The notes under the pieces were generated by a model. The model searched no databases. It saw only the letters and a program-made list of their open reading frames with translations, and was not told the origin of the DNA. Positions 55,188-64,000 of a DNA stretch of 64,000 nucleotides are shown here, one piece after another. The DNA lies in assembly GCF_002575655.3 (NCBI RefSeq), contig NC_053036.3, positions 154,480,627 through 154,544,626 of the forward strand. Direction: 5' to 3'. Origin of the DNA: Aegilops tauschii subsp. strangulata. Lineage: Eukaryota; Streptophyta; Magnoliopsida; Poales; Poaceae. How positions within the stretch are numbered: position 1 is the stretch's first letter; every line of letters begins with the position of its first letter. The translations under genes and the position numbers were made by a program.

Positions 55188-56480
55188 GGAGCAATCCCTT
55201 CGCCGCGTACCTTCAGCTACCCCAACTCTCCTTTGCCAACAGAACCAGGTGACATTTTCCAAGTTCATTTAGCTGGGAGCGCCCCTCGGGCTGCATCATT
55301 CCCCGGTCGCGTGGGTCCGTCCCTGTGGCATGTATCCCTTTCTATGTCTTTAGCTTACCTTGTTGGGGGCGCCCCTCGGGCTGCATCCTCCCCAAGCCAC
55401 TCAGGCCTGACCAAGTGGCGTGTATCTCCCTTGCATTTGCTTAAGCCGGTATGCTTTCCATGCTTAATCTACCTATGATTATTACCTGCTCGATCGCCAC
55501 CCATCATGGGAGCCGCGCGTCGGCCGTCTTTCTTCAGGACCATTCGCGTGAGTAAGTTGGGCACGGCGTCTGTGCTCAGGCCCGTCCCTGCAGCGTCGAT
55601 AAATCCAACGGCTGAGCTCTATCTGACGGGCCGGCCCCATTCACGTCACCTCCTGGGGCCGTTGGTGCTTGGCTTTCTCACGCGATAACCTTAGGAGATT
55701 TGTTCGGCGCAGGTTGTCTGACCACCTTGCAGGACAAACACAGCGAACAAGAACCAAGACTAGGCGCAACCCGCCTTGAGGTAGGGCCTTGTGAGTCCCG
55801 CGCTGGCTCACCAGTGCCCAGATACACCTCGTCTAGCCCTGTCGTGCAAGCCACGTGTCAGGGCGGGGCTGTACACACCCCGGGGGCTCTCCGCAGAGGA
55901 AGCCCCCCTCCCACGCACAAGTGGAAGCACCATGCTCCGCGCTGGCTGTCGACACTGCCGAGGAGAGGCTATGCCCGTGCACAAGCAGAAACACTATGCT
56001 CAGCGCTGCTGATAAACAACTAAGGGCGGCCTCACAGCCGTACCAACCTCAGGGAGCCCCAGAGCTCAGTGTCAGCCTCGCTGCAACGCCTCCCCTCGGG
56101 AGAGACGCGCGAGGGGGCTGGGCACGGGGGCTGCGCTCGGGTCATGCCCAAGCGTACGCCACCCAACCAGGTGCCCCGGACCTGGTCGTCGCGTGCCCCT
56201 CTCGAGCCGAGCCTCGGCGAGGGCAGAGGTATGGAGATTGTTTGCACGTCAAGGGGGACTCCTGAGCATCGCGACTCAGGAGCCTAACTGGTCACGTAGC
56301 CCCTCACTCCTTGGTCCGTCCTGGTCTCCGGTCGGCCCAATGGCGGTTGAGGTATGCGCGAGGCCGGGCTCTGTCGATGTAGAACATTAACCTATCCTCG
56401 CGTACTCTTCCTATAAGCTGTTTGCGCGTCAAGGGGGACTCGTGAGCATCGCGACTCAGGAGCCAAACTGGTCACGTAGC
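55188..56480. other. non-coding, repeat-rich middle of second X element
   Basis: It contains the counterparts of the first X element's tandem units: a roughly 180-bp unit (ending ATGTAGAACA near 56386 and 56566), GCGCCCCTCGGGCTGCATC near 55280 and 55369, and a CCATGCTC.GCGCTG unit near 55930 and 55991. No conserved protein is visible. Confidence 0.6.
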
Positions 56481-56483
56481 CCC

Positions 56484-59339
56484 TCACTCCTTGGTCTGTC
56501 CTGGTCTCCGGTCGGCCCAACGGCGGTTGAGGTATGCGCGGGGCCGGGCTCTGCCGATGTAGAACACAAAGCAGATTGGAAGAAAATCGCAAAATCTCGA
56601 AGCAAATATTACAAGACATATTGTTCTTACAATATCAAACAAAAGTTTAACGCCTCCACGAGGCCTGATGCATGCTGTAGGAATAAAATGGGAAAGCAGT
56701 CGGAGGTCACCCTGGACACCGTCATCGCCCGCAGAAGGTGCTCCTCCCTTGGTAGCGTCGCCTTCACCTGCACCGCCAGCCGCAGGATCGGTGGCATCGC
56801 CGGTCGAGGGCGCGAGAACGAAGCCGTGAAACTTCGCCAGCAGGGCCTCCACCTGACCTTTCACGGCTGCGGCGGCAACTGCGTCGCGTTCACCAGCTAC
56901 AGGCTCCAGCAACTCGTCGAGACGAGCATTGGGGTCGCGAAGGTACATATGGCTGAAGACACGCGTCAGCGCAGCTGAAGAAAGGACGTGAGCCTCTGCC
57001 GCAGCCATGGGACCGATGCCCTCCACGACTTCCTCAAGCGCCTTCACCAAGTGGGGAAGCAGCTGAGCAGGGCCATCCTCGTCGGTGGTCAGTGGCTTCT
57101 CCAAGCCCTTCTCGTACAGTGACTTCAGCGCCACGCTGGACCTCTTCTCACGAAGCGAGAAGGCCACGCGGTCTTCGGCCACGACCTTCGCCTTGGCGTC
57201 AAGATCGGCCTCCCTCGCCTTCGCCTTCTGCTCCAGCTCCTCCAGCCAGCTGCGCTCCGCAGCCTGCACCTTCGCCAGCTCCCCCAGCTCGGCGTCGCGG
57301 CTCTTGATGGCGTCCTCCCGAGCCTTCATCTCCTCCTCCTTCGCCTGGCAGCCACGGGGTTTCTTCGTCGTGCTGGTCACACAGACTCTTCAACTCGTCC
57401 TCCAGCACCCGGCAGCAGTCGCGAGCGGCCTTGTCGTCCTTCAGCGCTGCCTCACGATCGGCCACAGCTTTTGCGGTGGCCCGCTTCTCCTCCTCGGAGG
57501 CCGTCGCGGCCTGGTTCAGCGTCGCTCGGACCGCCGCGTCAGAATGAAACCAGCCGGAGGCCAGCTCCAGGCGCCCGGCCACCAAGCATGGGTCCACGCC
57601 CAGGAGATCTTCCCGCAGCTGGGCCATCTCTGAAAGGACGCGCTCCAAGGCGGGAGATGAGGCAGAAGAGCCTGGGGCCAGAGGCGCAGCAGGAGGAGGA
57701 GGCGAAGTCGTTACCAGAGCCTGGGAGATCAAGGGCTCCAGAGCCTTTGGGACCTCATCAGCCGAGCCAGGCACCGGCACTTCCAGAGCCAGCGGGGCCA
57801 CGGGGGCTGACTCCTCCCGATGATGCTCCTCTTGGCCTCGCGAGGGTGATCGGGCCGGGGAGGTGCGAGTGCTGTCGCCCCTCTTCTCCACAGAAGGGGG
57901 GACGGCCACAGCATCCTCCTTCCTTTTCTTCACCGAAGACATCGGCCTGATCAACCAAGGGTGAACGTCAGAAAATAGCAAGTACAAGAAGGAACAAGAC
58001 GAAGCTCGAAGCACTTATTGATCCACCGTGACATAGTCCACCTTCCGCTTGGGGAGCTTGAAACCCGGAAGCTTCGGAGCTTGAGGAGAGGGCACACGGG
58101 CTCTGGGATCAGAAGACGGTGCGGCAGGAGGGCTCGAGGCGGCTCCAGGTGGTGTCAAGGCGGAGGCAGCATCTTGGGAGACCAGCGACGATCTGCCCCT
58201 TGTCGAGATGAGGGGCAGCTTCCCCCCTCCTAGCGGGTGTCGATCTCGGTGTCGTCTGGCAGGGCACGGAGGATGTCGGCCTTACTCAAGGGGGAGGTTT
58301 CTCCATCTCCTCGGGGGTATCCTCCGAGTCCACCTCCTCTTCCTCCTTCTCACGGGACTCGTCAGAAGACAGCTTCACCGGCTTCGGCGTGGCAGAGGCC
58401 CCAGTGGGCGCCGGCGGCACCAGCCCGCGCGCGTCAAAGGTCGCCTGGAGGCCACGATTGGCTCCCAGTCCTTGCAGTGGAACAAAGGAACGCAGGCGCT
58501 CAGCGGGTACTCCTGGTTGTCCCCAACCAAGAGGCGCAAGACAGCAGTCAGCTCAGCGTCAGGCAGGGCCCCCGGCCTCAGGAGAATCTTGTCTTCTTCA
58601 TCAACAAGCCTCCACAAAGGACGCGTGTGCGCTTGAAGTGGAGCAACGCGAAAATTCCCTCAGGAGCATAGCCCCGGTAACTTTGGCCGCCTTCGCGTTG
58701 CCCGGCTTCAAGTCGGTCGCCATCTGCTCCAACACCGATGATGCCCGCTCGTCAGTGAGCTCTGCATGAGGCCACCCCTTGTTAGACTGGGGCGCCTCCG
58801 TCAGCAATGCCAAGTGCGGGTGGACGCACTTGGCGTCCATCATGACCCATTTGGCCCGTACGTTGTCGGCCCTCTTCCCGGTGTTCGAGATCGAGTTGGC
58901 CTTGCCGAATGTGATGAAATTGGCGCACCCAGAGACGTGCCCCTCGCTGACGCGAAGAAAGAAGAAGTGGCGCAAAAGAGCCACAGACGGCATCACGCCC
59001 AGATACGCCTCGCAATAGTAGGCGAAGATGGACAGGAGGAGGATGGAGTTGGGATGAAGATGTAGCACCTACAGCCCGTAGTGGTCAAGGACCTCATAGA
59101 AGAAGTCAGAGAAGGGGGGAACCAACCCGGCAGTGATGCTGCTCGTGAAGAAGGGGAAGAAGGTGCTTCCCTCAGGCTTCGGCACGTCAGAGGCAAGCCG
59201 AAGCTCCGTCTTCCCCCATTCGTTGCTCTCACCCGCCGTCAGCAAGCACGTGGAGGCGAGGCTCTTCTTCGAGACGTTGGGCGCGTCAAGAGCAGGCTCG
59301 TACACCGGCGACGCAGAGGGCTTGACCTTGCGCGGCGCC
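56484..59339 (-). pseudogene. spliced antisense gene, copy 4 (second X element)
   Basis: The first visible codons are APRKVKPSAS at 59339, directly against the Fatima LTR, so the ATG itself is lost. The PF04195-like core follows (FFYEVLDHYGL, LHLHPNSILLLSIFAYYCEA, VALLRHFF) with a stop near 59069 and a frameshift near 58630. Exon 1 ends PGFKLPKRKVDYVTVDQ near 58016, where the GTAAGT of copy 3 has become ATAAGT; the acceptor (ATCAG, near 57945) is intact. Exon 2 gives the coiled coil with a frameshift near 57360, then GLEKPLTTDEDGP, LDELLEPV and VEALLAKFHGF. Antisense to gag. Function unknown. Confidence 0.75.
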
Positions 59340-59818
59340 TGTCGGTGTCAAAACTGGTGGATCTCGGGTAGGGGGTCCCGAACTGTGCGTCTAGGATCGA
59401 TGGTAACAGGAGACGGGGGACATGATGTTTACCCAGGTTCGGGCCCTCTCTATGGAGGTAATACCCTACTTCCTGCTTGATTGATCTTGATGAATATGAG
59501 TGTTACAAGAGTTCATCTACCACGAGATCGTAATGGCTAAACCCTAGAAGCCTAGCCTATGTGAATATGGTAATGAATATCCCCTATCCGGACTATGCTC
59601 TCTGGTTTATATAGACACCGGAGAGATCTAGGGTTACACAGAGTTGCTTACATAAGAAGGAATCTTCACAGCTGGTCGCGTAGCTTGCCTTTCACGCCAA
59701 GGAGAGTCCAATCCGGACACGAGTATGGTCTTCGGTCTTCATCTCTTCACAACCCATCAGTCCGGCCCATGGATAAAAGGCCGGACGCCCGAGGACCCCT
59801 TAGTCCAGGACTCCGTCA
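59340..59818 (-). repeat. 3' LTR of third Fatima-like element
   Basis: 479 bp with both canonical ends. The TATA box reads TATATAAA on the - strand (59606-59613). Confidence 0.9.
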
Positions 59819-60455
59819 GTAGCCCCTGAACCTGGCTTCAATGACGAGGAGTCCGGCGCGCAGATTGTCTTCGGCATTGCAAGGCGGGTTCCCTCCCTCC
59901 GAACTCCGGAATAGTCTTCGGGTGTAGTAGATATATTCGGACCTGTGTATATAATTGCAGAAAATACAATATTCCACGAGTCTAATTTGTTGATAACTGT
60001 TTATGACATCGCATCACGCCTGCCCGGTTACTATTTCCAACCGTTGGCTGGCACGTCGCCCCACGTCTCAGGATGCGGTTTTACTGGCACGTCTTGCCAA
60101 GGCAGAGATCGTGTTCCCTTATTCATGGGATTTCCATTAATGCAAGTGTGGGTAACCCAACAGTTCCCTGTGTACAACTCTCTGGGGATAGGTAAGTTTC
60201 GAGACGCAGGTGGATATGCTTAGTATTTGGGGTCTTTATATAGGGTCTCAAACTCGTCTTCTTCCTATGCGCTTGCTTCTTCCTCAACCCTAGCCACCCC
60301 AAGTTCCAACCCTCGGGTTCCCATCGGCACCAGCCCTAATCTTGTCCGGATCCAGCCGTCAAGGCCGGTGGGTGGCTTCTTCTGTCACAGAGGGGGCTAT
60401 TGCGAAGCTCCGCGCGGCGAGGTATCTTACCCCGGAAATCCTTCATCGGCTTCCA
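59340..60455 (-). mobile_element. 3' fragment of a third Fatima-like element
   Basis: The LTR at 59340-59818 (TGTCGGTGTC to GGACTCCGTCA) is followed by GTAGCCCCTGAACC, the complement of the polypurine region seen at 41890. It continues with the antisense-gene upstream region and the first codons of that gene. The element breaks near 60455 against Sabrina-like sequence. Its intact LTR end lies within the start of the X antisense gene, consistent with insertion there; the matching target duplication is lost. Confidence 0.85.
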
Positions 60456-60460
60456 AACAA
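60342..60460 (+). pseudogene. antisense gene, copy 6, first-exon fragment
   Basis: ATG 60342 opens MSGSSRQGRWVASSVTEGAI and reads to EILHRLPN, matching the start of copies 2 and 5. A TATA box lies about 100 bases upstream (60235-60242). The fragment ends at the break into Sabrina-like sequence; the residues after LPN are a junction artefact. Confidence 0.7.
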
Positions 60461-60493
60461 GCACACACGAGAATATTCACCCCACGCTATTGC

Positions 60494-60511
60494 TCCCCGG
60501 CAACGGCGCCA
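60494..60511 (-). other. primer-binding site, aspartate tRNA type
   Basis: The + strand TCCCCGGCAACGGCGCCA equals the 3' end of plant tRNA-Asp plus CCA (from memory). It shows that the LTR to its right acts as a 5' LTR for the stub to its left. The gap to the proposed LTR end is 11 bases, longer than usual. Confidence 0.75.
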
Positions 60512-60522
60512 GAGAAAGGTCT

Positions 60523-62023
60523 TGATAACCCACAAGGTATAGGGGATCAATTGTAGCCTCTTTCGATAAGTAAGAGTGTCGAACCCAACGAGGAGCTAAA
60601 GGTAGAACAAATATTCCCTCAAGTTCTATCGACCACCGATACAACTCTACGCATGCTTGATGTTCGCTTTACCTAGAACAAGTATGAAACTAGAAGTACT
60701 TTGTAGGTGTTTTTGGATAGGTTTGCAAGAAAATAAAGAGAGCGTAAATAAAAAGTAGGGGCTGTTTAGATAAAGCCACAACTAAGTTAGTGTTCGTAGA
60801 GAGCTTTTTGTCACTAGAAAGTTATTTGTCCCTAGGCAATCGATAACTAGACCGGTAATCATTATTGCAATTTTATTTGAGGGAGAGGCATAAGCTAACA
60901 TACTTTATCTACTTGGATCATATGCACTTATGATTGGAACTACTAGAGATCATTAAGGTAAAACCCAACCATTGCATTAAAGCATCAAGTCCTCTTTATC
61001 CCATACGCAACAACCCCCTTACTCGGGTTTGTGCTTCAGTCACTCACGCAACCCACTATAAGCGAATCATGAACGTATTGCAACACCCTACAGCGGGGAT
61101 CCCTCACGCTTGCGTGACGCCGAGAGCACCATAGGACAGCACCAATAATAAAACATGCAACTCAAACCAATCTTGATCATCAAATAACCCATAGGACAAA
61201 ACGGATCTACTCAAACATCATAGGATAGCCATACATCATTGGGAAATAATATATAGCATTGAGCACCATGTTTAAGTAGAGAGTACAGCCGGTAAAAGAG
61301 GGGTTACACCACTGCATAGAGGGGGGAAGAGTTGGTGGTGATGGCGGTGAAGTTGTTGGTGAGGATTGCGGTGATGATGATGGTGGCCACGGCAGCGTTC
61401 CGGCGCCACCGGAGGAGAGGGGGAGAGGGGCCCCCTTCTTCCTCTTCTTCATTGACCTCCTCCCTAGATGGGAGAAGGGTTTCCCCTCTGGTCCTTGGCC
61501 TCCATATCTCGCCCCTCCGAGATTGGATCTATCTCTCTGTCTCTCTCTATTTCTGCGTTCGGGTCTGCTGCCCTTTCACCGTTTCGTATAAATATGGAGA
61601 TCCGTAACTCCGATTGGACTGAAATCTTCGCCGTGATTTTTTCCTAAAAATCAGCTTTCTTGCGGCCGAATTAGGGCATCAACCGCCTTACGGGGAGCCC
61701 ACGAGGGTCAGGGGCGCGCCCAGGGGGGTGGGGCGCGCTCCCCTGCCTCGTGCCTCCCTCGGGCACCGTCTCGCGTGGATTTTTCTTCCCATATTCTCTG
61801 AATATTCCAAAAATAATCTCCGTCCGTTTTTATCCCGTTTGGACTGCGTTTGATATGGATATTCTGCGAAACAAAAACATGCAACAAACAGGAACTGGCA
61901 CTGGGCACTGGATCAATATGTTAGTCCCCAAAAAATAGTATAAAAAGTTGCCAAAAATATATGAAAGTTGTAGAATATTGGCATGGAACAATCAAAAATT
62001 ATAGATACGACGGAGACGTATCA
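60523..62023 (-). repeat. Sabrina-like LTR
   Basis: 1501 bp, from TGATAACCC to ACGTATCA on the + strand, with TGATA/TATCA inverted ends. No coding sequence. The - strand GCTTGGGGATGC just right of it is a polypurine tract, so the same LTR also serves as a 3' LTR for the sequence to its right. Confidence 0.75.
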
Positions 62024-64000
62024 GCATCCCCAAGCTTAATTCCTGCTCGTCCTCGAGTAGGTAAATGATAAAAAGATAATTTTTGATGTAGAATGCTACC
62101 TAGCATAATATTGATCATGTATCTAATCATGGCATGAATATTAAGACACGAGTGATTCAAAGCAATAGTCTATCATTTGACATACAAACAATAATACTTC
62201 AAGCCTACTAATAAAGCAATCATGTCTTTTCAAAATAACATGGCCAAAGAAAGTTATCCCTACAAAATCATATAGTCTGGCTATGCTCCATCTTCACCAC
62301 ACAAAATATTCACATCATGCACAACCCCGATGACAAGCCGAGCAATTGGTTCATACTTTTTAACGCGCTTCAGCTTTTTCAACCCTCACGCAATACATGA
62401 GCGCAAGCCATGGATATAGCACTATAGGTGGAATAGAATATGATGATGGGGGTTATGTGGAGAAGACAAAAAAAGGAGAAAGTCTCACATCAACGTGGCT
62501 AATCAACGGGCTATGGAGATGCCCATCAATTGATGTCAATGTGAGGAGTAGGGATTGCCATGCAACGGATGCACTAGAGCTATAAGTATATGAAAGCTCA
62601 AACTGAAACTAAGTGGGTGTGCATCCAACTTGCTTGCTCATGAAGACCTAGGGCATTTGAGGAAGCCCATCGTTGGAATATACAAGCCAAGTTCTATAAT
62701 GAAAATTCCCACTAGTATATGAAAGTGATAACTCAAGAGACTCTCTATATGAAGAACATGGTGCTACTTTGAAGCACAAGTGTGGTAAAAGGATAGTAAC
62801 ATTGCCCCCTTTTTTGCGAGCTTCTTTGGCCCCTTTTTTTATTTAGGCTTCTTTGGCCTCTCTTTTTTATTGGGGCAATGCTCTAATAATGATGATCATC
62901 ACACTTTTATTTACTTACAACTCAATATTACAACTCAATACTAGAACAAAGATATGACTCTATATTAATGCCTCTGGCGGTGTACCGGGATGTGCAACGA
63001 TCTAGCGTAGCAATGGCATCAAAAAACGGACAAGCCATGAAAACATCATGCTAGCTATCTTACGATCATGCAAAGCAATATGACAATAAATGCTCAAGTC
63101 ATGTATATGATGATGATGGAAGTTGCATGGCAATATATCTCGGAATGGCTATGGAAATGCCATGATAGGTAGGTATGGTCGCTGTTTTGAGGAAGATATA
63201 ATGAGGCTTGTGTGTGATAGAGCGTATCGTATCACGGGGTTTGGATGCACCGGCGAAGTTTGTACCAACTCTCGAGGTGAGAAAGGGCAATGCACGGTAC
63301 CGAAGAGGCTAGCAATGATGGAAGGGTGAGAGTGCGTATAATCCATGGACTCACATTAGTCATAAAGAACTCATATACTTATTGCAAAAGTTTATTAGCC
63401 CTCGAAGCAAAGTACTACTACGCATGCCCCTAGGGGGATAGATTAGTAGGAAAAGACCATCGCTTGTCCCCGACCGCCACTCATAAGGAAGACAATCAAT
63501 AAATACCTCATGCTCCGACTTCGTTACATAACGGTTCACCATACATGCATGCTACGAGAATCACAAACCTCAACACAAGTATTTCTACAATCCACAGCTA
63601 CCCACTAGCATGACTCTAATATCACCGTCTTTATATCGCAAAACTATTGCAAGGAATCAAACATATCATATTGAGTGATCTACAAGTTTTATGTAGGATT
63701 TTATGACTAACCATGTGAATGACCAATTCCTGTCATCTCTCTAAATAGATATAAGTGAAGTAAGAGAGTTTAATTATTTCTACAAAAGATATGCCCATGC
63801 TCTAACAAATATAAGTGAAGCAAAAGAGCATTCTACAAATGGCAGTTTTCTAAGTGAAGAGAAACAGGCAATCCAAACTTCAAATGATATAAGTGAAGCA
63901 CATGAAGCATTCTATAAAGCCATACTCAAAAGATATAAGTGAAGTGCAATGAGCATTATATAAATCAACCAAGGACTATCTCATACCATCATGGTGCATA
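62024..64000 (-). other. non-coding internal region of the Sabrina-like element
   Basis: AT-rich, with no conserved frame on either strand. It includes the T-rich tract (62810-62870) and the segment that is mirrored at 1-550. It runs off the window edge. Confidence 0.6.
63745..63960. repeat. short ATATAAGTGAAG repeats
   Basis: ATATAAGTGAAG occurs near 63748, 63809, 63888 and 63930, with spacings of about 42-79 bases, usually followed by a GAGCATT or GAAGCATT word. Imperfect and irregular. Confidence 0.7.

Larger units (their letters stand above)
51192..59339 (+). mobile_element. second X-type gypsy element, 3' end missing
   Basis: The 5' LTR (51192-52077), gag-protease, RT remnant, repeat-rich middle and antisense gene all lie in the same order as in 29411-38499 but on the opposite strand. 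Right of 59339 the first codons of the antisense gene run straight into the end of a Fatima-like LTR, so the X 3' LTR is lost or lies outside. The left flanking pentamer is CCAAC; its duplicate cannot be found. Confidence 0.9.
60456..64000 (-). mobile_element. Sabrina-like gypsy sequence, internal-LTR-internal
   Basis: On the - strand the order is internal 3' non-coding region (64000 to 62024), a 1.5-kb LTR (62023 to 60523), then primer-binding site and a stub of internal sequence (to about 60456). An LTR with element sequence on both sides is not the structure of a single insertion. No gag or pol frame is present in the portion seen. The family name is from memory of the TGATACGTCTCCGTCGTATC start. 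Confidence 0.75.

Overview
The window looks like gene-poor, repeat-filled intergenic DNA of a Triticeae grass (wheat, Aegilops or barley group). It holds no bacterial operon, rRNA gene or tRNA gene. Almost every base can be assigned to nested LTR retrotransposons, one CACTA-type DNA transposon and pieces of both. Family names (Fatima-like, Sabrina-like, Angela/WIS/BARE-like) come from memory of LTR ends and protein motifs. They were not searched and should be read as tentative.

Layout: 1-550 is an internal fragment of a Sabrina-like gypsy element. 551-8493 is a CACTA-type transposon with a recognisable right end, a 502-bp tandem array and two gene-like cargo regions, one a B3-domain gene. 8494-10335 is the RNase H/integrase end of a gypsy polyprotein; its last 75 codons lie 32 kb away at 42381-42604. 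The gap is one insertion, a Fatima-like element (10336-42380, + strand). That element carries two further complete insertions: a gypsy element with full gag-pol (11137-24741, - strand, target duplication CCTGC) and a pol-deleted gypsy element called 'X' here (29411-38499, - strand, target duplication CCTAT). 42611-46950 is a 5'-truncated copia element of the Angela/WIS/BARE type. 46950-48830 is a 3' piece of a second Fatima-like element. 48831-50228 holds an AP2/ERF-like pseudogene. 50229-51191 is an LTR full of CGGT..ACCG palindromes, broken by a second X element (51192-59339, + strand). 59340 to about 60455 is the 3' end of a third Fatima-like element (- strand). From about 60455 to 64000 is Sabrina-like sequence (- strand) in which one LTR has internal sequence on both sides.

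The most notable shared theme is a spliced, promoter-bearing gene encoded antisense to gag-pol in three distinct gypsy families. There are four long copies, one internally deleted copy and one first-exon fragment. The predicted protein starts with a region I recognise as the Pfam 'putative gypsy type transposon' type (PF04195-like), followed by an acidic or proline-rich linker and a coiled coil. Each copy starts just inside the 3' LTR and runs back towards pol. All long copies carry frameshifts or stops, but exon boundaries, reading phase and TATA position are largely preserved.

Nothing here looks like a functional host gene. Retroelement reading frames are broken mostly by single nonsense or frameshift changes, and LTR pairs differ by several percent by eye, so the insertions are not recent.
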